Below, piece by piece: positions 1 through 9,214 of a stretch of 64,000 bases of DNA. Location of the stretch: positions 1,984,001 through 2,048,000 of the forward strand of contig CP119313.1 in the NCBI GenBank assembly GCA_029202485.1, written 5' to 3'. How positions within the stretch are numbered: position 1 is the first letter of the stretch; the number at the start of each line of letters is the position of its first letter. The notes beneath the pieces are model-generated. The model was given only the letters and a program-made list of their open reading frames with translations. It did no database searches and was not told the DNA's origin. Source of the DNA: Candidatus Pedobacter colombiensis. Its GTDB lineage: Bacteria > Bacteroidota > Bacteroidia > Sphingobacteriales > Sphingobacteriaceae. The translations under genes were made by a program, and so were the position numbers.

Positions 1-596
1 AAGGTATAAATACCGGTATTGCGTCCATGAATAAAATATAAGCCTAGTATGGCCAGGAGCATCAACAAGCCGCTGGCTTGAGTAAAAATGAAAAACTTGT
101 AAGCTGCATATTCCCGTTTTTCGCTCCCCCATATTCCAATCAGGAAATACATGGGAATGAGCATAAGTTCCCAAAAGAAGTAAAATAAAAATAGATCCAC
201 GGCCAGGAATACGCCCGAAATTCCGGCTAGTATCCAGAGCAAATTGAAATAATAAAAACTCACACGTTCTTTCACCTCATTCCAGGAACATAGTACAGCC
301 AAAATTCCAATGAAAAGAGTAAGCACCAGTAATAAGAGACTTAATCCATCAATAGCCAAATGAAAGCTTATGCCAAAGGCAGGTATCCAGTCTCGCTGGT
401 AGTCAACCAACCAGTCGCTGGAAGCAGAAACGTTTATTTCGGTGTAATGGTGGACCCAAAATGATACTAAAGTAATAAAACAGCCAGTCACAGTACAAAG
501 TGCAATCCATCGGGGGAAATGCTTATTCCATAGTCCCAGAAGGAAACTTAGTATGCCTCCACCAATTAATATGCCGATGAGATAGATTAGTATCAT
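1..596 (-). CDS. nuoM: NADH-quinone oxidoreductase subunit M (partial, C-terminus outside window)
   Basis: This is the antiporter-like membrane subunit M of complex I, which takes part in proton translocation. About 198 N-terminal residues of a family that is usually near 490 are present, so the gene continues past the left edge. Translating the minus strand from 596 gives a start of MILIYLIGILIGGG, hydrophobic helices and the motif FYFFWELMLIPMYFLIG, typical of NuoM. The ATG at 596-594 overlaps the TGA of nuoL (ATGA), so the two are probably translationally coupled. It is the last visible gene of the nuo operon; nuoN would be expected next, outside the window. Confidence in identity is high. 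Confidence 0.93.
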   Translation of the reverse strand, partial: MILIYLIGILIGGGILSFLLGLWNKHFPRWIALCTVTGCFITLVSFWVHHYTEINVSASSDWLVDYQRDWIPAFGISFHLAIDGLSLLLLVLTLFIGILAVLCSWNEVKERVSFYYFNLLWILAGISGVFLAVDLFLFYFFWELMLIPMYFLIGIWGSEKREYAAYKFFIFTQASGLLMLLAILGLYFIHGRNTGIYT

Positions 597-2482
597 AATA
601 TGATTTGTATACCCAATATGATGATTGCACCTATAACCAGACCCATGATGTACCACCTGAGTGATCCTGATTGTGTAAACGATAAGGATCGGTAAAGACT
701 AGTTGTCATATTTTCAATGCCTTGATAAAGTTTATCTATCACATCATTTTTATTGACGTTAGCGATGACTGTTATAGGTTTCACTATTAATACGTCATAT
801 AATTTATCAAAACCCCAACCTGACAGCCAGAATTGATAAAGCGCCCTGATAGCTGCTGTTTGTTTTAGTTTTTGAATATATATGGGTTGTTTATAATAGA
901 GAATATAGGCTAGATAAATACCGGTAAAAGTTGCCAGGGAGGCGAGGAGCTGAAATAGTAATTCACTATTTACGGTAGATTTTAGAATAGTTTTTGGTAA
1001 TGAATGCTGTAGTAGATCTGAAAAAAGTGTGAAATGACCAAAGTTGTCTGGTAGTTCAATAAAGCCTGCAAAAAGAGAGAAGAAAGCCAGTATGATCATT
1101 GGTATAGTCATTAGTTTGCCTGGCTGGTGACTGATTTCGGTTTTAGCTTTGCCCCAAAAAGTAAGGATCATCATTCTTGTGGTATAGGCAGCTGTAATGA
1201 AGGCTCCCAGCAAGGCAGTGAGCCACAATAGGGGAGTTCCGCGCTGACCGGCCCAGGCATACCAAAGAATCTGATCTTTACTATAGAAGCCGGCACTTAT
1301 TAAAGGCAAGGCTGCCAGAGAGGCTGAGCCTATGAGGAAGGTCCAGAAAATAACTGGAAGCTTAGTTTTCAGCCCCCCCATTTTGAACATGTTATGCTCC
1401 TCATTCAGTGCCGCTATCACAGCGCCGGCTGCCAGGAATAATAGTGCTTTAAAAAATGCATGAATCATGAAATGGAAAATGGCGGTTGTCCATGCGCCAA
1501 CACCCAGGGCAAGAAACATGTATCCGATCTGGCTAATGGTAGAATAGGCCAGAACTTTTTTGATGTCATATTGTGTAAGTGCGCTAAAACCGGCAATGAA
1601 CAATGTCGCAGCTCCAATTACAGCTATTGTCATTTGCGTTATTGGCGAAAGCTGAAAAATAACGTGCACCCTGGCAATGAGGTAGACGCCGGCCGTTACC
1701 ATGGTAGCGGCATGGATTAGTGCACTTACAGGCGATGGTCCTGCCATTGCATCAGGTAGCCAGGTTTGTAAAGGCAGTTGAGCTGATTTTCCAAGTCCAC
1801 CTGCAAGCAATAAAAGTGCAGTAACTGTTGCCAGAGCAGCTCCTTGATGCCATAAGGCTGGTGCTTTAGCCAGTACATCAGGAATGACCAATGTGCCAAA
1901 CTGGTAAAATATTACAAAAAGTCCGATAGCCATAGCAGTATCGCCAATTCTGGTCATGATAAAGGCCTTACGTGCAGCGTATCCGTTATCCGGATGCTCA
2001 TACCAAAATCCAATGAGTAGGTAACTGCACAATCCTACACCTTCCCAACCCAAATAGAGTAATAATAAATCATTAGCTAAAACCAGTAGTAACATAGAAA
2101 AGACAAATAAATTCATAGCTGCAAAATAGCGGGAATAGTCTTTGTCATCGGCCATAAAGCCTACCGAATAAATATGTATGAGTGCCCCAATAAAGGTGAT
2201 CACAAAAGTAAAAACGAGAGATAGTGCATCCAGGAAAAGAGTAACCTTAGGGTTGAAGCTTCCAACCTGCATCCAGGTCCACAAGGTTTGTGAATAGTTA
2301 CCACTTACCGGAGGGTGAATAAGGAAATTGATGCCGATAATGAGTGTGATGATGGCCGAGAGGCTTACACTTCCTGAACCTATTGCGGCAATCCAGGTAC
2401 GGGACATGCGGTTACCGGCAAATGCCAGCGTCAAAAAGCCGGCAAGTGGTAAAGCAGGAATGAGCCACAGTAGGTTATTCAT
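593..2482 (-). CDS. nuoL: NADH-quinone oxidoreductase subunit L
   Basis: This is the distal antiporter-like subunit of complex I, 629 residues, about the usual length for NuoL. It is hydrophobic throughout and carries the family motifs GWEGVGLCSYLLIGFWY near residue 145 and GPSPVSALIHAATMVTAG near residue 247, where the Lys/His channel residues lie. The C-terminal part (about 540-629) matches the long lateral helix and last transmembrane segment seen in the family. It sits between nuoK, 5 bp upstream, and nuoM, with which it overlaps by 4 bp. Nothing odd was seen. Confidence 0.96.
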   Translation of the reverse strand: MNNLLWLIPALPLAGFLTLAFAGNRMSRTWIAAIGSGSVSLSAIITLIIGINFLIHPPVSGNYSQTLWTWMQVGSFNPKVTLFLDALSLVFTFVITFIGALIHIYSVGFMADDKDYSRYFAAMNLFVFSMLLLVLANDLLLLYLGWEGVGLCSYLLIGFWYEHPDNGYAARKAFIMTRIGDTAMAIGLFVIFYQFGTLVIPDVLAKAPALWHQGAALATVTALLLLAGGLGKSAQLPLQTWLPDAMAGPSPVSALIHAATMVTAGVYLIARVHVIFQLSPITQMTIAVIGAATLFIAGFSALTQYDIKKVLAYSTISQIGYMFLALGVGAWTTAIFHFMIHAFFKALLFLAAGAVIAALNEEHNMFKMGGLKTKLPVIFWTFLIGSASLAALPLISAGFYSKDQILWYAWAGQRGTPLLWLTALLGAFITAAYTTRMMILTFWGKAKTEISHQPGKLMTIPMIILAFFSLFAGFIELPDNFGHFTLFSDLLQHSLPKTILKSTVNSELLFQLLASLATFTGIYLAYILYYKQPIYIQKLKQTAAIRALYQFWLSGWGFDKLYDVLIVKPITVIANVNKNDVIDKLYQGIENMTTSLYRSLSFTQSGSLRWYIMGLVIGAIIILGIQIIL

Positions 2483-2487
2483 GTTAA

Positions 2488-2799
2488 TTATCCTTTCATT
2501 TCTTTTAATTTGTCAATATCCAATGATTTATGCTGATGATAGATTTGGAGGATTAATGCTAGTCCAACCGAAACCTCTGCTGCTGCCATAGCCAGAATAA
2601 AGATGAACATTACTTGCCCGTCGGGCTGCACCCAGCGTGAACCTGCTGCCACAAAAGCTAAACCTGAAGCATTTAGCATTATTTCAACAGATATCAGCAT
2701 GAAAATGATGTTCTTTCGGATTATAACTCCAACAATTCCCAGTGCGAAAAGTAATGCGGCTAGCAGGATAACCATTTCTATAGATATGGATGATGTCAT
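2488..2799 (-). CDS. nuoK: NADH-quinone oxidoreductase subunit K
   Basis: This is a small membrane subunit of the complex I proton path, 103 residues with three predicted helices, as in other NuoK proteins. The conserved glutamate in the second helix is visible in LISVEIMLNASGLAF, and a second membrane glutamate lies in AAAEVSVGLALILQIY. Its ATG overlaps the stop of nuoJ (4 bp) and its stop is 5 bp before nuoL, so it is read from the same transcript. Confidence 0.95.
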   Translation of the reverse strand: MTSSISIEMVILLAALLFALGIVGVIIRKNIIFMLISVEIMLNASGLAFVAAGSRWVQPDGQVMFIFILAMAAAEVSVGLALILQIYHQHKSLDIDKLKEMKG

Positions 2800-3326
2800 G
2801 ATGGTTCCTCCTCTTTTAGAAAACGGTGCAATTCTGTTTTTTTATGTTGTCCAATATGTGCAGCACTTACTACACCTGCCATTAATAGCATTGCAGCCAG
2901 TTCTACACCGATAAAGTAGGGCTTGAATAGTGAAATGGCTACAGCTTTGGCATCAACTGCCTGCATATTGTAGGGACTGGGCTGAGCTATAATGATTAGG
3001 TAAAACAGCTCGGCAAAAAGTATGGCAGATAAAATGGTGGGACCAATCCATATCTTCGGTTTAAGCCATTGCTGCTCTTGCTTTGCTGTCTCTTTACCGA
3101 GGTTTAAAAGCATAATCACAAAGATAAAAAGTACCATAATTGCACCTGCGTAGATGATGACCTCCAGTAATGTGGCAAAATGGGCTCCCAGTAAGAAAAA
3201 GATGACAGATAATGATAACAAGGAAATGACCAGATACAGTAATGCATGCACCGGGTTGTGTCTGGTGATGACCATGATGGTAGAAATCAGGGTCACAGCA
3301 GCGGCTATATAGAACGCAATATTCAT
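2796..3326 (-). CDS. nuoJ: NADH-quinone oxidoreductase subunit J
   Basis: This is membrane subunit J of complex I, 176 residues with five predicted transmembrane segments. Family features are HALLYLVISLLSLSVIFFLL in the second helix and EVIIYAGAIMVLFIFVIML in the third, the helix with the pi-bulge involved in coupling in characterised enzymes. The hydrophilic C-terminus (about 160-176) is charged. It starts 2 bp after the nuoI stop and overlaps nuoK by 4 bp. Confidence 0.95.
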   Translation of the reverse strand: MNIAFYIAAAVTLISTIMVITRHNPVHALLYLVISLLSLSVIFFLLGAHFATLLEVIIYAGAIMVLFIFVIMLLNLGKETAKQEQQWLKPKIWIGPTILSAILFAELFYLIIIAQPSPYNMQAVDAKAVAISLFKPYFIGVELAAMLLMAGVVSAAHIGQHKKTELHRFLKEEEPS

Positions 3327-3328
3327 AT

Positions 3329-3844
3329 TTAAGGTAATAAACTGTGTATATCAATAGGAGGATCTTCATTGTCTCCCTCACCTTTTTCTTTAACACCCGC
3401 TGCCAGGCCGGCAACTTTGTAATAATTATATCCTGGATATTTTCCTTGACTGTCTATTAGTAAATCCTCTTTCTCATAAACCAGATTCTGCCGGTTATAT
3501 TCGGCCATTTCAAAGTCTGGAATGAGCTGAATCGCATAGGTTGGGCAGGCTTCTTCGCAGAATCCACAGAAAATGCAGCGTGAAAAATTGATGCGGAAAA
3601 ACTCAGGATATCTTCTGCCATGCTCATCTTCTGTAGCTTGTAGTGAAATACAGTCTACCGGACAAGCTGCGGCGCATAAATAGCAACCTACGCAACGTTC
3701 GCCCATATCCGGATCACGTGTCAGGACAATTCGTCCGCGCCAGCGTGGATGCAGCTCAGCCTTTTCTTCCGGATACTGTATGGTTTCTCTTTTTCTGAAC
3801 ATGTGCAGAAAAGTGAGTCCTATAGTTCTTAATATACTGATCAT
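3329..3844 (-). CDS. nuoI: NADH-quinone oxidoreductase subunit I, 2x[4Fe-4S] ferredoxin-like
   Basis: This peripheral-arm subunit carries clusters N6a and N6b, which pass electrons towards the quinone site. The 171 residues contain two complete cluster motifs, CVGCYLCAAACP (about residues 52-63) and CIFCGFCEEACP (about 91-102). An amphipathic N-terminus, MISILRTIGLTFLHMF, would lie on the membrane. The gene follows nuoH after 23 bp and precedes nuoJ by 2 bp. All eight cysteines are present, so both clusters should form. Confidence 0.96.
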   Translation of the reverse strand: MISILRTIGLTFLHMFRKRETIQYPEEKAELHPRWRGRIVLTRDPDMGERCVGCYLCAAACPVDCISLQATEDEHGRRYPEFFRINFSRCIFCGFCEEACPTYAIQLIPDFEMAEYNRQNLVYEKEDLLIDSQGKYPGYNYYKVAGLAAGVKEKGEGDNEDPPIDIHSLLP

Positions 3845-3867
3845 GATTTTTCTTTTTTATGATGTCA

Positions 3868-4827
3868 TTATTTATGCAGCATTAGTACAATTCCTCCTGT
3901 GATTAACAAGTTTAATAGCGCTATAGGTAATAATATTTTCCAACCGTATTCCATTAGCTGATCATATCGTGGTCTGGGAAGTGAAGCCCTTAGCAGGATG
4001 AAAAACAGAATGAAAGCAAATGTTTTTAGCATAAACCAAACCAAAGGAGGGAGGAAAGCAGGGCCTAACCATCCACCAAAGAATAACGTTATCACCATAG
4101 CAGAGATGAGTGTGATGCCAAGGTATTCGCCAATAAAGAACATTCCGAATTTCATCCCTGAATATTCTGAATGGAAACCGGCTACGAGTTCGTTTTCTGC
4201 TTCTGGGATATCAAAAGGTAAACGGTGGGTTTCGGCAATACCGGCAATCATAAAAATGACAAAACCAACTGGCTGTGTAATAATGAACCAGTGTTCTTTT
4301 TGAGCGAGTATAATATCCGTGAGTCTGAATGAGCCCGATAGCATGACTACTCCCATAAGTGAAAGCCCCATAAATACTTCGTAGCTGATCATCTGAGCTG
4401 CAGCACGTAATGCACCTAACAAGGAATATTTACTGTTGGAGGCCCAGCCACCCAGCACTATGCTGTAGACACCCAAAGACGACATGGCCAGGAAAAAAAG
4501 CAAGCCTACATCGAGATCTGAAATAAGAATGCCAGGAGCAAATGGAATAACCGAAAAGCTCATGAGTACTGTAGTTGCTACAATGGCTGGTGCAATCACA
4601 AAGATGGTTTTATCTGCAAATGGAGGAATCCAATCTTCCTTGAAAAACAATTTTATGGTGTCGGCAAGCACAATAAATAAGCCAAATGGACCTGCACGAT
4701 TTGGCCCGTACCGATCTTGCCAAAGGGCTAACATTCGCCTTTCTACCCATATTAGCCATGCGGCAATTGTAGTTAAGACAAATAGTATGGCCACAATCAT
4801 CAGGATATATTGAAGTGTAGTATTCAT
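3868..4827 (-). CDS. nuoH: NADH-quinone oxidoreductase subunit H
   Basis: This membrane subunit forms part of the quinone chamber of complex I. Family motifs include GPNRAGPFGLFIVLADTIKL near the N-terminus and ETHRLPFDIPEAENELVAG about two thirds in. The open frame extends to 4863, but the start chosen is the ATG at 4827-4825 (MNTTLQYILM, 319 residues). It forms an ATGA overlap with the nuoG stop, as at other junctions of this operon, and the extra 12 residues of the longer form are charged and unlike NuoH. It is followed by nuoI after 23 bp. Confidence 0.94.
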   Translation of the reverse strand: MNTTLQYILMIVAILFVLTTIAAWLIWVERRMLALWQDRYGPNRAGPFGLFIVLADTIKLFFKEDWIPPFADKTIFVIAPAIVATTVLMSFSVIPFAPGILISDLDVGLLFFLAMSSLGVYSIVLGGWASNSKYSLLGALRAAAQMISYEVFMGLSLMGVVMLSGSFRLTDIILAQKEHWFIITQPVGFVIFMIAGIAETHRLPFDIPEAENELVAGFHSEYSGMKFGMFFIGEYLGITLISAMVITLFFGGWLGPAFLPPLVWFMLKTFAFILFFILLRASLPRPRYDQLMEYGWKILLPIALLNLLITGGIVLMLHK

Positions 4828-7454
4828 TTCGTTGTTTTTTTTATGATCCCTTTTGCTGGCCATGATATCCCGGTCAGCCCCGGAATATGATAAGGGATAC
4901 CTGCCAGGCCATTGGGGAGTTCCTCTTTTATATTTACTCGTAGCTTATAATTTTGATCGTTGATGAGTATTTGTAGGATTTCATTTTCTCGGGTGTTTAA
5001 GTTTTCTGCATCATGCTTGTTGATGGCGATATAGGGCTGGGGTGTTCGTTCTGAGACCCCCTGAGTGTAAATGCTGAGTTCTTCTGAACCGAAAATATGT
5101 TGCAAGGGAACAATCAACCATTCATCTGGTAATGATTTAAAAGGCTGCGGTACATTATTTAGAAAGGTGTTTTTATTGGAAGAAATTTCCGGGAACAACC
5201 TTTTGCCCTGATCTTCTCCTTTTAAAGGTCCGCCAATCTCAATCTGGTATTTGTTTACAGATTGTCCGGAATTCCAACCCGGCGCCCAAAAGAACGGGGT
5301 TAGGGGAGCAGGTGGTATTCCTTTGTAGCCTTCCATCGTAAAAGATAAAGCCGAATCAGGATCTTCTGGTGGTTTCGGTTCACTTACATTGATGTTGGCC
5401 AGCATTGCTGTACGACCACTGTAACGATGCGGTTCACGTGGAATCTTTTGTCCATCAATACGGAAATTGGTTGCCGGCATAGCGGTTTCTACTCCTTTAA
5501 ACTGTGGCATTAATTTCGCCATTTTAGCCAGAAGATTACCAGGGTCGGTTAATGCTTCAAGATTGGTCCCCATTTTAAATTGCCTGAACTCGTCCAGCCA
5601 TCTCCAGCTTTCTCTTAGGTTTTCATTTTTCGGTACAAATACCTGAAAGAAATGTTGCGCTCGTCCTTCGTTATTAATAATCGTTCCGTTTGCTTCGGCA
5701 AAGGTGCCAACTGGAATCAAGGTGTTGGCTTTGTTGGTGGTTTCATTATGTAAATGATCCAGCACAACAACTTGTTTGCAAGAATCGAAGAAATCATCAA
5801 TGTCCTTTTTATTGGTTCTTCGATACAAATCATTTTCCAGAATGATTACCGTATCCGCTTTACCATTTTTCAGGACTTCTGCGGCCTGATTTAAAGATGG
5901 GGCTTCCATCATTGCCAGTCCCATCGAATTACATTCTTGTACAACAAAGCACAGGCTGGCTTTTTTATCTTCGGTAGCCAGGGCATAAGCAATATTAGCA
6001 GCGGCTTTAAGAATGGCTTCATTATACAAACTTGTTCCACAAATTATCAATGGTCTTTCCGCTTTTTTTAGCATGTTGGCAATGTGTTGCGCATCTTTTA
6101 AGCCTTCACGCTTCATTTTTATTGGGGCCGGAGCAGTTTCGTTTAGGACATTTGCAATAGCGAACCCTAAACGGGCAATCTCATCTGGGACCAGGTAATG
6201 GTTTTTAGATGCGAGCTCGTCCAATTTGGTTTGTGTTGGGTAAGCTGTAAAAATCAATCCTTTTTTATGCGCTGCCTGGCGGATTGCTAAGGCTAGCATC
6301 GGGGCAGCATTGGTTAAATCTTCTCCCAGTATCAAAATAACATCAGCGGTTTCAGTTTCTTTTAAAGTTGGCGTATGAATATGACCTGAGTTTACAATAT
6401 GGAGGGTCGTACGCATAAGCTGCGCTTCGGTTTCAGAAATTCCTTGGTAAAAGTTTTCTTTTCCGACCAGCTGCATCAAGGCAAAGTTTGATTCCAGGGA
6501 TGCGCGGGGAGAAGCGATGCCGATTACTTTATTGTTGGATAAAAGCGCTTTTAAGTGATGATGTAAACTTTGTTTGTCTATTGCTTCTGGAATATTGGAA
6601 CGTATTAAAGGTTGTTGAATGCGGTTAATGTTATTTACAAATTCATATCCAAACCGGCCGCGATCACAAATGAAATAGCCATTTACTTCGGCGTTATATC
6701 GATTTGTGATTTGACGGAGCTCTCCATATCGTTCTCCACCAATTATATTGCAGCCAAGACTGCAATGCTGGCAAATAGAAGGTGCCATGGTCAGATCCCA
6801 TTTTCGGGTATAATGTTCTTTTAAAGTTTTGTCAGTAAAAACACCTGTTGGGCATACTTCAGCGAGGTTTCCGCTAAATTCGTTTTCTAGTATCCCATCT
6901 GTTGTTCTTCCAAAATAAACATGATTATGAGTGGCAAATGCATCCAGATCTTTTCCTCCGGCATAGTCTTTATAAAACCGGACGCAACGGTAGCAATGTA
7001 TGCAGCGGTTCATCTCATGATTGATAAAGGGGCCAAGATCCTGATTTTTATAGGTTCGCTTTTGATAGTTGAAGCGACGGTAAGCATGGCCTGTCATTAC
7101 AGTCATATCCTGTAAATGACAGGAACCACCTTCATCGCAAACTGCACAATCATGCGGATGATTGGTCATGAGCCATTCTATGATCTGTGCTCTAAAAGCA
7201 GTAGCGGTAGGATCGTTAATTGATAAATATATATTATCTTTCACGGTCTCCATGCATGACATGACTATGCGACCTTTGGTATCTTCTTCATCTTTAAAAA
7301 GTTTGATGGCACATTGGCGACAAGCACCCACTGAGCCCATCGCAGGATGCCAGCAAAAATAGGGTAGGTTAAAACCTAGGGATAGACAAGTTTCTAACAA
7401 GTTTTTGCCAGGTTTTACATCGTAAGCTATATGATCAATATAAATGATTGCCAT
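4824..7454 (-). CDS. nuoG: NADH-quinone oxidoreductase subunit G
   Basis: This is the large iron-sulfur subunit of the NADH dehydrogenase module, 876 residues, similar to E. coli-type NuoG. In order, the N-terminal [2Fe-2S] ferredoxin domain has Cys in NLPYFCWHP, GACRQC and MSCME. The His/Cys motif HPHDCAVCDEGGSC holds N5, and CIHCYRC with a later CPTG holds N4. A molybdopterin-oxidoreductase-like region opens with CQHCSLGC and a further Cys in YFICDRG, the complete N7 site that many lineages have lost. The rest (about 260-876) resembles formate dehydrogenase alpha folds without an active metal site. It lies 6 bp after nuoF and overlaps nuoH. Confidence 0.95.
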   Translation of the reverse strand: MAIIYIDHIAYDVKPGKNLLETCLSLGFNLPYFCWHPAMGSVGACRQCAIKLFKDEEDTKGRIVMSCMETVKDNIYLSINDPTATAFRAQIIEWLMTNHPHDCAVCDEGGSCHLQDMTVMTGHAYRRFNYQKRTYKNQDLGPFINHEMNRCIHCYRCVRFYKDYAGGKDLDAFATHNHVYFGRTTDGILENEFSGNLAEVCPTGVFTDKTLKEHYTRKWDLTMAPSICQHCSLGCNIIGGERYGELRQITNRYNAEVNGYFICDRGRFGYEFVNNINRIQQPLIRSNIPEAIDKQSLHHHLKALLSNNKVIGIASPRASLESNFALMQLVGKENFYQGISETEAQLMRTTLHIVNSGHIHTPTLKETETADVILILGEDLTNAAPMLALAIRQAAHKKGLIFTAYPTQTKLDELASKNHYLVPDEIARLGFAIANVLNETAPAPIKMKREGLKDAQHIANMLKKAERPLIICGTSLYNEAILKAAANIAYALATEDKKASLCFVVQECNSMGLAMMEAPSLNQAAEVLKNGKADTVIILENDLYRRTNKKDIDDFFDSCKQVVVLDHLHNETTNKANTLIPVGTFAEANGTIINNEGRAQHFFQVFVPKNENLRESWRWLDEFRQFKMGTNLEALTDPGNLLAKMAKLMPQFKGVETAMPATNFRIDGQKIPREPHRYSGRTAMLANINVSEPKPPEDPDSALSFTMEGYKGIPPAPLTPFFWAPGWNSGQSVNKYQIEIGGPLKGEDQGKRLFPEISSNKNTFLNNVPQPFKSLPDEWLIVPLQHIFGSEELSIYTQGVSERTPQPYIAINKHDAENLNTRENEILQILINDQNYKLRVNIKEELPNGLAGIPYHIPGLTGISWPAKGIIKKTTK

Positions 7455-7460
7455 TGTGTT

Positions 7461-8732
7461 TCACCTCCAGGGACATTTTTTCTCGTTGATGTGTTTCTCA
7501 AAATCTGCTTTGAAATATTTTAGGCTACTTTGGAGGGGTTCCATTGCTCCAGGTGCCAGGGCGCAGAATGTACTCCCCGGGCCCATATATTTGGTATGCA
7601 TTTCTAATAGTTCTAAATCCTCCATACGTCCTTGTCCATTTTCAATGGATAGCAATATTTTCTCGGTCCAGGGTAAGCCCTCCCGGCAAGGGGTACACCA
7701 ACCGCAGGATTCTTGGGCAAAAAAGTGTTCGAGGTTATGTACAAAACCAACCGGACAGGTATGGTCGTCGAGGATGATCATTGTACCAGTACCCAGACGG
7801 CTGCCTGCTGCGGCTACTGATTTATAATCCATTTTAACATCCAGGTGTTCTTCTATCAGGAAATCAGTGGAAGCACCTCCAGGAAGAACTCCTCTGAATT
7901 TGAAACCGTCTTTCATTCCACCTGCATGTTCTTCAATAAGCTGACGGATGGTTGTATGCATTGGCAATTCCCATATTCCCGGCTTATTGACTTTGCCACT
8001 GATGCCATATAATTTGGTCCCAGCATCAGCTCCAGGACTTAGGTCTTTGAACCAATCAGCTCCCTTGTTAATAATATGGGGAATATTTGAAAGTGTTTCT
8101 ACATTGTTAACAATGGTAGGTTTACCAAATAAACCGCTAACCTGAGGGAAGGGAGGTTTGGTTCTTGGGGTGGCACGTTTGCCCTCTAATGCATTGAGTA
8201 GGGCAGTTTCTTCTCCGCAAATATATCTGCCAACACCTGTATGCAAGTGCATTTCGAGATTAAATCCGGAGCTTAAGATATTGTTTCCGAGGTAACCTGC
8301 TGCGTATGCTTCATCGATAGCCTGCCTTAAAAGTCTTGCTGCTTTTTTATATGCCCAGCGCAGAAAAATATAGGCTGTATTAGCTTGTATCGCGTAAGCG
8401 GAAACGATCATGCCTTCAATTAACTGGTGTGGATTGCCTTCTAATAGCAAGCGATCTTTGAATGCCCCAGGTTCCATTTCATCAGCATTGGCAATTAGAT
8501 ACTTGGTTTGTTTCGCATCATTCATTGGAACGAAGCTCCACTTGGTTCCTGTATTAAAGCCAGCACCCCCGCGGCCTTTAAGATCTGACTCCTGAACTAC
8601 AGTCATCACTTCTTGTGGAGTCATGGCTTTAATTGCCCTATGGACACCTTGATAGCCACCAACATGTGCGTAATCATTAAGATTAAGCGGGGGACGGTTG
8701 AAGCTAATGTGTTGTGTCAGGGGCATTTCCAT
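7461..8732 (-). CDS. nuoF: NADH-quinone oxidoreductase subunit F (NADH and FMN binding)
   Basis: This is the electron input subunit of complex I; it oxidises NADH with FMN and carries cluster N3. The 423 residues show the glycine-rich nucleotide motif GRGGAGFNTGTKW (about 53-65). The N3 site is ESCGWCTPCREG near residue 340 plus a later Cys in GSTFCALAPG. Two starts are possible, ATG at 8732 or at 8726 two codons downstream; the longer is listed. It lies 8 bp after nuoE and 6 bp before nuoG. Confidence 0.96.
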   Translation of the reverse strand: MEMPLTQHISFNRPPLNLNDYAHVGGYQGVHRAIKAMTPQEVMTVVQESDLKGRGGAGFNTGTKWSFVPMNDAKQTKYLIANADEMEPGAFKDRLLLEGNPHQLIEGMIVSAYAIQANTAYIFLRWAYKKAARLLRQAIDEAYAAGYLGNNILSSGFNLEMHLHTGVGRYICGEETALLNALEGKRATPRTKPPFPQVSGLFGKPTIVNNVETLSNIPHIINKGADWFKDLSPGADAGTKLYGISGKVNKPGIWELPMHTTIRQLIEEHAGGMKDGFKFRGVLPGGASTDFLIEEHLDVKMDYKSVAAAGSRLGTGTMIILDDHTCPVGFVHNLEHFFAQESCGWCTPCREGLPWTEKILLSIENGQGRMEDLELLEMHTKYMGPGSTFCALAPGAMEPLQSSLKYFKADFEKHINEKKCPWR

Positions 8733-8740
8733 AACGTTGT

Positions 8741-9205
8741 TTATTTATAGGTTTTTAGTATCTCATCAAGCTCATTGATTGTTAAATCTTTATATAAATC
8801 ATGATTGATCATTAGTGTGGGGGCATGGTCACAAGCCCCAAGGCAAGCATTAGGTAGTAACGTAAATCTGGCATCAGGGGTGGTTTCTCCAAATTTGATG
8901 TTTAACCGGGCCTTTAGGTGATCATAAATTTGTTCATACCCCATTACATAGCAGCTGATGCTGTCGCAAAGTAAAATGATGTTTCGGCCCACAGGTTTAC
9001 GGAAAATGAGGTTGTAAAATGTGGCTACGCTATCCAATTCTTCGGCAGACATTTCTATATGCGCTGCAATAGCCAGAAGACTTTCATCGGAAATCCAGCC
9101 TCTATGCTCTTGTACGATTTTTAAAGCTTCTATACAGGCAGCTTTTCGTACTGGAACCAGTGCAATTTCATGATCTATTTTCCTTATTTCTTCCGCTGTT
9201 AGCAT
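8741..9205 (-). CDS. nuoE: NADH-quinone oxidoreductase subunit E, [2Fe-2S]
   Basis: This is a thioredoxin-fold subunit of the NADH module holding cluster N1a, an off-path [2Fe-2S] centre. The 154 residues contain the expected four cysteines in CDSISC and NACLGACDHAP, plus the helical N-terminal region with RGWISDESL. It sits between nuoCD (9 bp) and nuoF (8 bp), so E, F and G follow each other as in other nuo operons. Confidence 0.95.
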   Translation of the reverse strand: MLTAEEIRKIDHEIALVPVRKAACIEALKIVQEHRGWISDESLLAIAAHIEMSAEELDSVATFYNLIFRKPVGRNIILLCDSISCYVMGYEQIYDHLKARLNIKFGETTPDARFTLLPNACLGACDHAPTLMINHDLYKDLTINELDEILKTYK

Positions 9206-9214
9206 TTTTTTGTT

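Noticed and set aside
3094..3414. Overlapping minus-strand frame within nuoJ/nuoI
   Set aside because: It is a shadow frame across two clear complex I genes, with an unusual Cys/His/Tyr-rich translation.
4828..4863. Upstream extension of nuoH
   Set aside because: It would overlap nuoG by 40 bp and add a charged N-terminus; the ATGA overlap start is typical of this operon.
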